Assembly (NCBI GenBank): GCA_038246575.1
Contig: JBBRVU010000077.1
Coordinates: forward strand, 1 to 17,582
From: JACCUZ01 sp038246575
GTDB lineage: Bacteria; Actinomycetota; Actinomycetes; JACCUZ01
Length of the DNA: 17,582 nucleotides
Direction: 5' to 3'
The translations under genes were made by a program, and so were the position numbers. Each line of letters starts with the position of its first letter. Position 1 is the stretch's first letter. The notes under the pieces are model-generated. The model did no database searches and was not told where the DNA came from. It saw only the letters and a program-made list of their open reading frames with translations. This document shows, one piece after another, positions 6,193 through 15,022 of this stretch.

Positions 6193-7931
6193 GGCACCAT
6201 CCACCCCAGCACAGCTGTCGACTGCAGGTAGACCAGCACGGCCATGCCGGCGATGAACAGCAAGCTCCAGCCGAGCACCTTGCGGAACAGGTCGCCCTCC
6301 TTGCCGGCCAGCCCAACTGCGGCCGCCGCGATGGCGAGGTTCTGCGGCGAGACCATCTTGCCGAGCACCCCGCCGGAGGAGTTCGCGGCCGCCATCAGCA
6401 CCGGGTTGAGCCCGGCCTGGTTGGCGGCAGTCACCTGCAGCGCGCCGAACAGCGAGTTCGACGACGTGTCCGACCCGGTGACTGCCACGCCGAGCCAGCC
6501 CAGCAGCGGCGAGAGCAGCGCGAAGAGTCCGCCCGCGCCGGCCATCCAGGTGCCGAGCGTCACGGTCTGCCCGGACGAGTTCATCACGAACGCCAGTGCC
6601 AGGACGGCCATCACGGTGAGGATCGCGGTGGCCAGCTGACGGTAGGTGTCTGCGTACGCCTTGACCGCCTTGGCCGGGCTGATGCCGATCGCCGGGATGG
6701 TGAGCAGCCCGGAGATGACCATCAGCGTGCCGGCCGCCCCGAGCCAGTTGAACTTGAACGCCGGGATGGTCGACTCGGAGCCGTCGGGCTTCTGCAGGTC
6801 CAGACCCGGCCAGTTGAACGTCTTGGTGACCGAGTCCAGCGCGTCCTTGATCGCCGGGATCTGGGCGATCACGAACACGGCGATGATGATGAGGTAGGGC
6901 GCGTACGCCTTGAGGACCTCCGAGCTGCTGTCGCGAACCTGCGGGCCGTCGCCGGCCACCTCTCCGGTACGGCTCCCTCCGCGCGAGCCGTGTCCGGTGG
7001 TGACGCCGGTGCGTGCCGTGGCTGCGACCGGTCGACCGGGCGTGCCGGCCGCCGCGGCCGAGGCGCCGCCTGCCCCCATGGTGGCCAGCTCGTCGTCGTC
7101 GGTCTCGACGTAGTGCTCGGCCGGTGACCACACCCGCAGCAGCAGGACGGTGGCGCCGGCGCCGACGAGGGACGCGACGATGTCGGTGAGCGGGATCGAG
7201 AGGTAGTTCGACGTGACGAACTGCGCGATCCCGAACGAGACGCCGCAGACGAGCGCCGGCAGCCAGGTCTGCCGCAGCCCGTTCTTGCGGTCGATCATGA
7301 AGACCAGCGCCAGCGGGACGAAGACCGCGAGGATCGGCGTCTGGCGCCCCACCATGGCTCCGAGGTCGCCCTGGTCCTGACCACTGACTGACGCCAGGGT
7401 CGTGATCGGCACCGCGAGTGCGCCGAACGCGACGGGCGCGGTGTTCGCGACCAGGGCGACCGAGGCTGCCTTGATCGGCCGGAACCCCAGGGCGATGAGC
7501 ATGACGCTGGTGATCGCGACCGGGGTTCCGAAACCGGCCAGCGCCTCGAGCAGTGCCCCGAAGCAGAACGCGATGATGACGGCTTGGATGCGCTGGTCGG
7601 CACTGACCTTGGCGAAGGATCGCCTCAGCACGTCGAAGTGTCCGGTCACAACCGTCATGTTGTAGACCCAGATCGCGTTGATGACGATCCACATGATCGG
7701 GAAGAAGCCGAACGCCGCGCCTTCACTGGTGGCGAGCAGAGCCTGCCCGGCGGGCATCGGGTAGACGACGATGGCGACCAGGATCGCGACGCCGAGCGAG
7801 ATCAGCGCTGCGACCCAGGCCCTCAGCCGGAGCGCACCGAGCAGGATGAACAGGGTCAGGAGCGGTAACGCGGCAAGGATCGACGACAACGCGAGCGAGT
7901 TGCCGACCGGGTCCAGGATCTGGCGGTACAT
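6189..7931 (-). CDS. LctP-family permease (lactate/glycolate:H+ symporter)
   Basis: This 580-residue multi-pass membrane protein is of the L-lactate permease (LctP/GlcA) family. The start is ATG 7931, with GAGGTGA just upstream. Family features include a hydrophobic N-terminus beginning MYRQILDPVGN, the signature region FGALLEALAGFGTPVAI (about 124-140), and the late conserved stretch VAVTGSDTSSNSLFGALQ followed by NSSGGVLGKMVSPQN. A low-complexity Ala/Gly/Thr-rich linker at about residues 270-338 interrupts the helices and is probably cytoplasmic. E. coli has two such proteins, LldP and GlcA, both carrying lactate and glycolate. Here the gene follows glcF by 45 nt in an operon with malate synthase and glycerate kinase, so glycolate is the more likely physiological substrate. 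This is inferred from context, not from residues. Confidence 0.9.
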   Translation of the reverse strand: MYRQILDPVGNSLALSSILAALPLLTLFILLGALRLRAWVAALISLGVAILVAIVVYPMPAGQALLATSEGAAFGFFPIMWIVINAIWVYNMTVVTGHFDVLRRSFAKVSADQRIQAVIIAFCFGALLEALAGFGTPVAITSVMLIALGFRPIKAASVALVANTAPVAFGALAVPITTLASVSGQDQGDLGAMVGRQTPILAVFVPLALVFMIDRKNGLRQTWLPALVCGVSFGIAQFVTSNYLSIPLTDIVASLVGAGATVLLLRVWSPAEHYVETDDDELATMGAGGASAAAAGTPGRPVAATARTGVTTGHGSRGGSRTGEVAGDGPQVRDSSSEVLKAYAPYLIIIAVFVIAQIPAIKDALDSVTKTFNWPGLDLQKPDGSESTIPAFKFNWLGAAGTLMVISGLLTIPAIGISPAKAVKAYADTYRQLATAILTVMAVLALAFVMNSSGQTVTLGTWMAGAGGLFALLSPLLGWLGVAVTGSDTSSNSLFGALQVTAANQAGLNPVLMAAANSSGGVLGKMVSPQNLAIAAAAVGLAGKEGDLFRKVLGWSLLFIAGMAVLVYLQSTAVLGWMVP

Positions 7932-7976
7932 CAGTCACCTCGAATCGGTGTGGACGGAGTGGTGCTTCGCCGGGCG

Positions 7977-9404
7977 TCAGCCGCCGGACGTCGGGGGGAG
8001 GGACAGCTCCCTCGTCATGGCCTCGACCGAGTGGCCGCGCAGCGACGCGTCGAGAATCTCGACGGTGTGCGCCAGGGCGACGCGGCCGCCCAGCTTCTCC
8101 ACGGAGGCGGCCACCTGCATGAGGCAACCAGGGTTGGCCGTGACGAGCACCTGCGCGCCGGTGGCCAGCACGTTGCGGGCCTTGCGCTCGCCGAGCTCGC
8201 CGGCCGCCTGCGGGTTGAGCAGGTTGTAGATGCCCGCTGAACCGCAGCAGATCTCCGGGTCGGCGATCTCCCGCAGCTCGAGACCGGGCACCGCGCGCAG
8301 CAGCGACCGCGGCTGAGCTCGTACGCCCTGGGCGTGGCCCAGGTGACACGCGTCGTGGTAGGCGATCGTCGTCGCCAGCGGGTGCCGGATGGCGACCGGG
8401 CCGAGCTCGTCGAGCACCTCGGACACGTCGCGCACGTTCGCTGCGAAACGCGCGGCGCGCTCGGCGTAGGCCGGGTCGTCGCGCAGCAGCTCGGCGTACT
8501 CCTTCATCGACGAGCCACAACCGGCGGCGTTCACGACGATGCGCTCCACGCCGGCCGTCTCGAAGACGTCGACGAGGCGACGCGCGAACTCCATCGCCTC
8601 CGGCTCGCGTCCGTTGTGCACGCTCAGCGCACCGCAGCAGCCCTGGTCGCGGGGGATGACGACATCGCACCCCTCCATCGCCAGCACCCGCGCTGTCGCC
8701 GCGTTGACCCGCGGGAAGAACTCACGCTGCACGCAACCGGTCAGCATGCCCACCACCGCCCGCCGGGTGCCACGCGCCTCGACGCGCTCGGGCAACGTCG
8801 GCGCGGGGCGGACGGCCGGGGCGAGCGCCTCCATCGCGGCGAGAGTGGGCGAGATCCGCTCCAGGACACCGCTGCGCTGCACGACGCGTTGCAGGCCGGA
8901 GCGGCGGTAGGCGGCGAGCGGGCCGCGCATCAGCCGCAGCCGGCGCGGGTGCGGGAAGAGCGCGAAGATGGCTTCCCGCAGCAGTCGGTCGGTGAGCGGG
9001 CGGCGATGTCGCCGCTCGACCTGGGCCCGGGTCGCCTCGATGAGCTTGTCGTACTGGACCCCTGACGGGCAGGCGGTGACGCAGGCCATGCACCCCAGGC
9101 AGGCGTCGAAGTGCCCGACCATCGTGTCGGACAGCGGCTCGCCCTCGAGGCCCGCCTGCATGAGGTAGATCCGCCCGCGAGGGCTGTCCATCTCCTCGCC
9201 CCACAGCACGTACGTCGGGCAGGTCGGCAAGCAGAACCCGCAGTGCACGCAGTCCGAGGCGAGCTCGGCCGACGGCGGGCGGTGCTCGTCGAAGGCAGGT
9301 GTGCCGACGGGCGTCGGGGTGACCTGGGGGCCTCCCGCGCCCAGGGTCCCGTGGCTCGCGTCGAGCGAGCCGTCCTCGGCGGTGCCGGCAGTGTCGCTGC
9401 TCAT
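7977..9404 (-). CDS. glcF: Glycolate oxidase iron-sulfur subunit GlcF
   Basis: The 475-residue protein starts at ATG 9404, which shares one base with the glcE stop (TGATG) and has GGAGGG about 5 nt upstream. It contains two ferredoxin-type 4Fe-4S motifs, C52-x2-C55-x2-C58-x3-C62P and C102-x2-C105-x2-C108-x3-C112P. Two CCG domains follow, with GCCGALSVHNG and ICCGSAGIYNLLNPQ, as in GlcF and related heterodisulfide-reductase-like subunits. It passes electrons from the flavin subunits to the quinone pool at the inner face of the membrane. An N-terminal polar extension of about 45 residues precedes the first cluster and makes the protein longer than E. coli GlcF. The glcD-E-F order supports glycolate oxidase over a lone lactate dehydrogenase subunit. 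Confidence 0.93.
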   Translation of the reverse strand: MSSDTAGTAEDGSLDASHGTLGAGGPQVTPTPVGTPAFDEHRPPSAELASDCVHCGFCLPTCPTYVLWGEEMDSPRGRIYLMQAGLEGEPLSDTMVGHFDACLGCMACVTACPSGVQYDKLIEATRAQVERRHRRPLTDRLLREAIFALFPHPRRLRLMRGPLAAYRRSGLQRVVQRSGVLERISPTLAAMEALAPAVRPAPTLPERVEARGTRRAVVGMLTGCVQREFFPRVNAATARVLAMEGCDVVIPRDQGCCGALSVHNGREPEAMEFARRLVDVFETAGVERIVVNAAGCGSSMKEYAELLRDDPAYAERAARFAANVRDVSEVLDELGPVAIRHPLATTIAYHDACHLGHAQGVRAQPRSLLRAVPGLELREIADPEICCGSAGIYNLLNPQAAGELGERKARNVLATGAQVLVTANPGCLMQVAASVEKLGGRVALAHTVEILDASLRGHSVEAMTRELSLPPTSGG

Positions 9405-10648
9405 CAGATCCCTCCGACGAAGCGGCCCGGTGCGAGCCGATGGTGGGGGTCGAGCTCGTCCTTGAGCCGACGCATCAGGTGCAGGCCCGGCACCGGTCCC
9501 CACAGGTCCACAGCAGCGCGGACGTCGGCGGGCGCGGTGAGCACCGTCACGCCTCCGTCGTGGGGAGCAGCGGCAGCCCGCAACGCCTCCACCAGCCGGG
9601 CGACGGCGGCGGGCTCGGAGTCGGCGGGCACCCCGCCGTAGAGCACACCGGCTGCCGAGCCACGCAGGTGCAGCGGCAGCTGAGCACTGGCTGCCGCGTC
9701 GCGGGCTGCGGCGAGCAGCGGCCCGACGCCGGTCAGCGACGTGGTGAGCTTGAGACCGGTGCCATCGGTGGCGAACGGGTAGGCGCCGAAACCCGAAGGC
9801 AGGTCGTCGCACTCGCTCGCTCCCGTGCCCAGCAGGGCGAGAACGGCTGACACGCGGTCGGGGATCCCCGCCTCGACGCCCTCGATCAGCACCGACACGG
9901 TGACCGGCCCGTCGACCGGCTGGTCGAGCTCGACCGCGGTGGGCACGGTCTGCGATCCGAGCACGGACAGTGCCGCCGAGGCGGCTGCCGACGCATCGGG
10001 GTACTGCGCCTGGACCACCCGACGTGCCGCGGCCAGCGGGTGCAGCCGGAAGATGGCCTCGGTGATGACAGCGAGGGTGCCGTACGAGCCGGTGAGCAGC
10101 TTGCCGAAGTCGTAGCCGGCCACGTTCTTCACGACCTTGCCGCCGGCCTTGGCCACGACGCCGTCGGCCCGCACGAAGGTGACGCCGATCAGCAGGTCCC
10201 GAGCGGTCCCGTAGAGCAGCCGGCGGGGTCCGCTGGTGGCGGTCGCGAGAGAGCCCCCCACGGTGGCGTCGGCAACAGGGGAGTCCAGCGCGAGCTGCTG
10301 ACCGGCACTCGCGACCCGCCGCTGCAGGTCCACCATCGGCGTGCCCGCGCGGACCCGGACGACGAGGTCACCGGCGGCGTGCTCGACGACTCCATCGAGG
10401 CCACTGACGTCGAGGACGAGGTCGGCCGTGACGGGTGCGGCTCCCCAGGCCAGCTTGCTGCCGCCACCGCGCACCACCGTGGTCAGGTCGTGCTGTGCCG
10501 CGACCCGCAGCACCTCGGCGACCTCCTCGGTGCTGGTCGGCGACGCGACCACCCGGGTCGGTACGCCGGCGACCGCGTCGCCGCCGGCCGCTGCTCGGGT
10601 GCTGGCGACCTCGGCGAGGTCTTCCAGGACCGTGTCGGTCGGTGCCAT
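9404..10648 (-). CDS. glcE: Glycolate oxidase FAD-binding subunit GlcE
   Basis: The 414-residue protein starts at ATG 10648, 4 nt after the glcD stop. GAGG lies very close to the start and a better-placed GGAGG sits 12 nt upstream inside the glcD end, so reinitiation after glcD is likely. The PCMH-type FAD domain shows RGGGSKL (60-66), TVGGSLATATSGP (129-141) followed by RRLLYGTARDLLIG, and GGKVVKNVAGYDFGKLLTGS (169-188), all characteristic of GlcE. The C-terminus ends LDPHHRLAPGRFVGG, another GlcE feature. It pairs with GlcD and GlcF to form the glycolate-oxidising complex. It is longer than the E. coli protein (about 350 residues), mainly in the Ala-rich C-terminal half. Confidence 0.93.
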   Translation of the reverse strand: MAPTDTVLEDLAEVASTRAAAGGDAVAGVPTRVVASPTSTEEVAEVLRVAAQHDLTTVVRGGGSKLAWGAAPVTADLVLDVSGLDGVVEHAAGDLVVRVRAGTPMVDLQRRVASAGQQLALDSPVADATVGGSLATATSGPRRLLYGTARDLLIGVTFVRADGVVAKAGGKVVKNVAGYDFGKLLTGSYGTLAVITEAIFRLHPLAAARRVVQAQYPDASAAASAALSVLGSQTVPTAVELDQPVDGPVTVSVLIEGVEAGIPDRVSAVLALLGTGASECDDLPSGFGAYPFATDGTGLKLTTSLTGVGPLLAAARDAAASAQLPLHLRGSAAGVLYGGVPADSEPAAVARLVEALRAAAAPHDGGVTVLTAPADVRAAVDLWGPVPGLHLMRRLKDELDPHHRLAPGRFVGGI

Positions 10649-10652
10649 GGCC

Positions 10653-12125
10653 TCAGAACACCTCCGCGAGGCCGGCCCGCTGCAGCGGGTGCGGCCCCTT
10701 GTTGCGTCCGGGGACCTCGCCGCACAGCCGCGGGGTCGGGAAGATCTTGCCGGGGTTGGACAGGTGCGACGGGTCGAAGGCGCAGCGCAGCATCTGCATC
10801 GTGTCGAGGTCGTCGTCGGTGAACATGCGCGGCATGTAGGAGGACTTGTCCATCCCGACGCCGTGCTCACCGGTGATGGATCCGCCGTACTCGATGCAGA
10901 TGTCGAGGATCGCACCGGACACCTTCTCGGCGTCCTCGGACTCGCCGGGCACCGAGTCGTCGAACAGGACCAGCGGGTGCAGGTTGCCGTCACCGGCGTG
11001 GAACACGTTCGCGACCCGGACGCCGCCGGTGGTGGAGAGCCCGGCGATGCGGCGCAGCACGTCCGGCAGCGCTGTGCGGGGGATCACCCCGTCCTGCACG
11101 ATGTAGTCAGGGCTGATCCGGCCGACCGCGGCGAACGCCGACTTGCGGCCCTTCCAGAACAGCGCTCGCTCGGCGTCGTCGGCGGCGATGCGGATCTCGA
11201 AGGCGGCGTTGTCGTGGCAGTGGCGCTCCACCGCGACGAACTGCGCCTCGACGTCGGCTGCCGCCCCGTCGAGCTCGACGATGAGCACCGCACCCGCGCC
11301 GGCCGGGTAGTTGCAGTGCACGGCCGCCTCGGCCGCCTCGATGGCGAGGGCGTCCATCATCTCGATGGCGGCGGGCACGACGCCGGCCCCGATGATCGCG
11401 GACACGGCGCCACCGGCCTCGTCGGTCGACGGAAAGGCGGCGAGCAGGGTGCGCACCGACTCGGGGGCCCGCATCAACCGCACCGTCACCTCGGTCGCGA
11501 TCCCCAGCGTCCCCTCGGATCCGACGAAGGCCCCGATGAGGTCGTAGCCGGACGGGTCCGGTGCCTTGCCGCCGAGTCGGACGATGCTGCCGTCAGGCGC
11601 GACCAGCTCGACGCCGGTCACGTGATTGGTGGTGAAGCCGTACTTCAGGCAGTGCGCGCCGCCGGAGTTCTCCGCGACGTTCCCCCCGATCGAGCAGACC
11701 TGCTGGCTGGACGGGTCCGGCGCGTAGTAGTAGCCGGCCGGGGCGGCCGCCTTCGTCACGTGCAGGTTGATGACCCCGGGCTGCACGACGGCTCGCTGGT
11801 CGTCGGCCGACACCTCGCGGATGTCGCGCATCTGGGAGGTGACCACGAGCACGCCATCGGCATGCGGCAGGGCGCCGCCGGACAAGCCGGTGCCGGAACC
11901 CCGCGCGACGTAGGGCACCTGCGCGTCGATGCAGGCGCGCACGACCTCCGCGACGTCCTCGGTCGTGCGCGGCAGCACCACCACGGCCGGGGTGACCTTG
12001 TAGTGGGCCAGCCCGTCGCACTCGTAGGTGCGCAGCTGCGCGCGGTCGGTGAGCACCGCGTCGTCACCCAGCGCGGACCGTAACCGGGCGACCAGATCAT
12101 CGAGCGTCGTCACGACCATCCCCAT
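10653..12125 (-). CDS. glcD: Glycolate oxidase catalytic subunit GlcD (FAD-linked oxidase)
   Basis: The protein has 490 residues from ATG 12125, which shares one base with the aceB stop (TAATG). A second ATG two codons later (12119) is equally possible. The N-terminal FAD_binding_4 domain contains PYVARGSGTGLSGG (71-84) and CSIGGNVAENSGG (144-156). The C-terminal FAD-oxidase domain contains VFHAGDGNLHPLV (374-386) with likely active-site histidines and ITGEHGVGMDK (417-427). GlcD oxidises glycolate, and often D-lactate, to the 2-oxoacid. Its neighbours glcE, glcF, malate synthase and glycerate kinase argue for glycolate. No signal peptide or membrane helix is seen; the complex is peripheral to the membrane in known cases. 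Confidence 0.94.
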   Translation of the reverse strand: MGMVVTTLDDLVARLRSALGDDAVLTDRAQLRTYECDGLAHYKVTPAVVVLPRTTEDVAEVVRACIDAQVPYVARGSGTGLSGGALPHADGVLVVTSQMRDIREVSADDQRAVVQPGVINLHVTKAAAPAGYYYAPDPSSQQVCSIGGNVAENSGGAHCLKYGFTTNHVTGVELVAPDGSIVRLGGKAPDPSGYDLIGAFVGSEGTLGIATEVTVRLMRAPESVRTLLAAFPSTDEAGGAVSAIIGAGVVPAAIEMMDALAIEAAEAAVHCNYPAGAGAVLIVELDGAAADVEAQFVAVERHCHDNAAFEIRIAADDAERALFWKGRKSAFAAVGRISPDYIVQDGVIPRTALPDVLRRIAGLSTTGGVRVANVFHAGDGNLHPLVLFDDSVPGESEDAEKVSGAILDICIEYGGSITGEHGVGMDKSSYMPRMFTDDDLDTMQMLRCAFDPSHLSNPGKIFPTPRLCGEVPGRNKGPHPLQRAGLAEVF

Positions 12126-13723
12126 TACGGCATCTGCTCGTACGCCGGGATGGTGAGGAACTCCTCGAAGTCGTCCGAGAGCGCCATCTCGGTGAACAGC
12201 GCCCGCGCGTCCTTCCACCGGCCCGTGGCGAACGACTCGTCGCCGACCGTCTCGCGGATCGTCGCGAGCTCCTCCTCGACGAGCCGTTCGACCAGGTCGC
12301 GGGTCACAGTCTGGCCGTCCTCGAGATCGACCGAGTTGTGCAGCCACTGCCACACCTGCGACCGCGAGATCTCGGCCGTCGCGGCGTCTTCCATCATGTT
12401 GTTGATCCCGACCGCGCCCGAGCCGCGCAGCCACGCCTCGAGGTACTGCACACCGACGCTGATGTTGCTGCGCAGCCCGGTCTCGGTCACCGAACCCGGG
12501 GTGCTGGCGACATCGAGCAGCTGCTCGGCGGTCACCGACACGTCGTCGCGGGTGTTGTCCAGTTGGTTGGGCCGGTCACCGAGCACCGCGTCGAAAACCT
12601 CGGTGCACAGGGCGACCATGCCGGGGTGGGCGACCCAGGAGCCGTCGAAGCCGTCGCCGGCCTCGCGGGTCTTGTCGTCACGTACCTTCTCGAAGGCCGC
12701 CTCGTTGGTCGCCTCGTCCTTGCTCGGGATGAACGCCGCCATCCCGCCGATCGCGTGCGCGCCGCGCTTGTGGCAGGTGCGGACGAGAAGCTCGGTGTAC
12801 GCGCGCATGAACGGCACCGTCATGGTCACCGAGTTGCGTTCGGGCAGCATGAAGTCCGCGCCGCGGGTGCGGAACTTCTTGATGACCGAGAACATGTAGT
12901 CCCACCGCCCGGCGTTCAGCCCCGCCGAGTGCTCGCGCAGCTCGTGGAGGATCTCCTCCATCTCGAAGGCCGCCGGGTAGGTCTCGATCAGCACCGTGGC
13001 GCGGATCGTGCCCTGCGGGATGCCGAGCGCGTCCTGGGCGTGGACGAAGACGTCGTTCCACAGCCGCGCTTCCTGGTGGCTCTCCATCTTGGCCAGGTAG
13101 AAGTACGGGCCGCTGCCGGCGTCGAGCTGCTTGCGCGCGCAGTGGAAGACGTAGAGCCCGAAGTCGGTGAGACTGCCCGATGTGCGCTCGCCGTCGACGA
13201 GGATGTGCTTCTCGGTCAGGTGCCAGCCGCGGGGACGCACCACGATCGTCGCGACCTGGTCTGCGAGCGCGTACGACTTGCCCTCCGGTGAGGTGAAGTC
13301 GATGTTCCGCTCGATCGCGTCACGCAGGTTCAGCTGACCCTCGATCATGTTCTCCCACAGCGGGGTGTTGGCGTCCTCGAGGTCGGCCAGCCACACCCGC
13401 GCCCCGGAGTTGAGCGCGTTGATGGTCATCTTTCGGTCGGTCGGGCCGGTGATCTCGGCCCGCCGGTCGACCAGGCCGGGCGCGGGCTCGGCGACCCGCC
13501 AGGAGTCGTCCTCGCGGACGTCCTTGGTCTCGGCGAGGAAGTCGAACAGGCCGCCGGCGGCCAGCTCGGCGTAGCGCTGGTCCCGGGCGGTGAGCAGCTC
13601 GCGGCGGCGTCCGTCGAAGGCGCGGTGCAGCCCGGCGAGGAACTCCAGGGCCTCCTCGGTGAGGACCTCGTCGTAGCGGTCGTTCATCGGTCCGTCGATG
13701 CGGACGCCGTCGGGGGTCGTCAT
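12125..13723 (-). CDS. aceB: Malate synthase A
   Basis: The 532-residue enzyme condenses glyoxylate with acetyl-CoA to malate. The start is ATG 13723, overlapping the glycerate kinase stop (ATGA), with AAGGAG 6 nt upstream. Key elements are VVRPRGWHL (161-169, glyoxylate-binding Arg region), IETYPAAFEMEEI (246-258, Mg-binding Glu247), the family signature REHSAGLNAGRWDYMF (263-278, second metal ligand Asp275), and NNMMEDAATAEISRSQ (441-456), where Asp446 is the likely catalytic base. The length fits isoform A, not the longer G form. No isocitrate lyase gene is nearby, so this copy appears dedicated to glyoxylate from glycolate or purines and not to the acetate shunt. Confidence 0.97.
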   Translation of the reverse strand: MTTPDGVRIDGPMNDRYDEVLTEEALEFLAGLHRAFDGRRRELLTARDQRYAELAAGGLFDFLAETKDVREDDSWRVAEPAPGLVDRRAEITGPTDRKMTINALNSGARVWLADLEDANTPLWENMIEGQLNLRDAIERNIDFTSPEGKSYALADQVATIVVRPRGWHLTEKHILVDGERTSGSLTDFGLYVFHCARKQLDAGSGPYFYLAKMESHQEARLWNDVFVHAQDALGIPQGTIRATVLIETYPAAFEMEEILHELREHSAGLNAGRWDYMFSVIKKFRTRGADFMLPERNSVTMTVPFMRAYTELLVRTCHKRGAHAIGGMAAFIPSKDEATNEAAFEKVRDDKTREAGDGFDGSWVAHPGMVALCTEVFDAVLGDRPNQLDNTRDDVSVTAEQLLDVASTPGSVTETGLRSNISVGVQYLEAWLRGSGAVGINNMMEDAATAEISRSQVWQWLHNSVDLEDGQTVTRDLVERLVEEELATIRETVGDESFATGRWKDARALFTEMALSDDFEEFLTIPAYEQMP

Positions 13724-14976
13724 CTGGAGCTCCTTGCGGCCGGGGTGGGGCGGTGGGTGAGGCGGTAGAGGTGTTCGGGGAGTCGAGTGGCGGCGAGCCG
13801 ACGCAGCAGGTCGGCGGCGGTGCGTTGTGCAACCCTCTGGTCGGGCTCGAGGTCGAGCAGGGCGTAGGTCGCGACGATGCCCAGGTCGGGCAGCTGCTCC
13901 CGTGCGGTTGCGTCGAGGTCGACCCGCCCGGCGAGAACGACGACGGGGACATCGCAGGCGTGAGCGCGACGGGCAACGCCGACGGGTGCCTTGCCGGTGA
14001 GGCTCTGCGCGTCGAAGGATCCTTCACCGGTGACGACGAGGTCGGCGCCGGCGAGCGCGTCATCGAAGCCGACCAGCTCGAGGAGCAGGTCGATGCCCGG
14101 GGTGAGGCTCGCCCCGAGGAAGGCCATGGCGCCGGCACCGACGCCGCCGGCCGCTCCCGCCCCAGGGGTGTGCTCGACGTCCACCCGCAGGTCGCGACGG
14201 ACCACCTCGGCGAAGCGCGCCAGCGCGGCGTCGAGCACCTCGACGTCCGCGGTCGCCGCACCCTTCTGCGGACCGTAGACGTGCGCGGCTCCGCTCGGTC
14301 CGGTGAGCGGGTTGTCGACGTCGCAGGCGACGACCACCTCGGTGCGGACGAGTCGCCGGTCCAGGCCCGAGATGTCGATGCGGTCCAGCCCGTGGAGGGC
14401 GGCCCCGCCGGGGCGCAGCGGCTGGCCGTGGGAGTCGAGGAACCTGGCGCCGAGCGCACTGAGCAGGCCGGCGCCGCCGTCGGTCGTCGCGCTGCCGCCG
14501 ATCGCGAGCACGAGCCGCTCGGCGCCGGCGTCGAGGGCGGCGCGCACGAGCTCACCGGTCCCGCGGGTCGTGGCGTTCAGGGGCTCAGGACGGTTGTGTG
14601 GCAACAGGGTCAGGCCGGACGCGGTCGCGAGCTCGACCAGGGCGGATCGCGGCGAGTCGTCATCGGCGTCGTCAGGAGAGAGCGCGAAGGTCGCAGCCAC
14701 TGGCTCACCGGTCGGCCCGGTGACCAGCGAGGTGTGCCCCGTCCACCCGGCGGCCAGCGCGACGGCGACGCTGCCTTCCCCGCCGTCGGCCACCGGGCGC
14801 AGTCGCGCCTCGATGTCGATGCCCTCGATGCCGGTGGCGGCCGCTGGGCCGTTGGCGATGCCGTCGACCGCGTCCCGCAGGCCGTTGGCGATCGCGCCGG
14901 CCGCGTCGGCCGCCGTGAGGCTGCCCTTGAACGAGTCGGGGGCGACGACGACCGTGATCCGCGCCCCTGCCGCCAC
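13720..14976 (-). CDS. Glycerate kinase (GlxK/GarK, TIGR00045 type)
   Basis: The 418-residue protein starts at GTG 14976, with AAAGGA 7 nt upstream; it is the first gene of the operon. Family landmarks are VVAPDSFKGSLTA near the N-terminus, RPVADGGEGS, the ATP/Mg region LAIGGSATTDGGAGLLSALGARF, CDVDNPLTGPSGAAHVYGPQKGA, and DLVVTGEGSFDAQSLTGKAPVGVA. It phosphorylates D-glycerate, by family to 2-phosphoglycerate, the last step of the glycerate pathway from glyoxylate. The two enzymes that would supply glycerate, glyoxylate carboligase and tartronate semialdehyde reductase, are absent from this window and must lie elsewhere if that route runs. The C-terminal tail of about 20 residues is Arg/Pro-rich, and its DNA carries the ribosome site of aceB. 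Confidence 0.94.
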   Translation of the reverse strand: MAAGARITVVVAPDSFKGSLTAADAAGAIANGLRDAVDGIANGPAAATGIEGIDIEARLRPVADGGEGSVAVALAAGWTGHTSLVTGPTGEPVAATFALSPDDADDDSPRSALVELATASGLTLLPHNRPEPLNATTRGTGELVRAALDAGAERLVLAIGGSATTDGGAGLLSALGARFLDSHGQPLRPGGAALHGLDRIDISGLDRRLVRTEVVVACDVDNPLTGPSGAAHVYGPQKGAATADVEVLDAALARFAEVVRRDLRVDVEHTPGAGAAGGVGAGAMAFLGASLTPGIDLLLELVGFDDALAGADLVVTGEGSFDAQSLTGKAPVGVARRAHACDVPVVVLAGRVDLDATAREQLPDLGIVATYALLDLEPDQRVAQRTAADLLRRLAATRLPEHLYRLTHRPTPAARSSR

Positions 14977-14984
14977 GGCCCCGT

Positions 14985-15004
14985 CCTTTCCGCGATGTGA
15001 AAGG
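14985..15004 (-). promoter_or_regulatory. CCTTTC-N8-GAAAGG palindrome in the glyoxylate operon leader
   Basis: Perfect 6-bp arms CCTTTC (14985-14990) and GAAAGG (14999-15004) enclose 8 bases. A second, wider inverted repeat, TTCCGCG (14988-14994) and CGCGGAA (15017-15023), overlaps it and spans the predicted transcription start. Both sit just downstream of the predicted -10, where a repressor would block initiation. The encoded IclR protein is the obvious candidate. Alternatively, in the transcript the CCUUUC arm could pair with the GAAAGG that forms the glycerate kinase ribosome site. Confidence 0.55.
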
Positions 15005-15022
15005 GATTTTCTGCTGCGCGGA

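Noticed and set aside
6193..7692. Apparent long N-terminal extension of the IclR protein through the permease region
   Set aside because: The frame stays open only by base composition; its sequence is Arg/Gly/His-rich nonsense opposite a real lctP frame, and an IclR start at GTG 6192 fits the operon overlap.
7932..7976. Possible internal promoter between glcF and lctP
   Set aside because: The 45-nt gap holds a good ribosome site (GAGGTGA) for lctP but no convincing -35/-10 pair.
10341..12083. 580-codon plus-strand open frame opposite glcD and glcE
   Set aside because: It is an antisense shadow with skewed Arg/Gly/Val/Asp composition and no recognisable domain; glcD and glcE are unambiguous.
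13753..15000. 415-codon plus-strand open frame opposite glycerate kinase
   Set aside because: It is an antisense shadow; all conserved motifs are in the minus-strand glycerate kinase frame.
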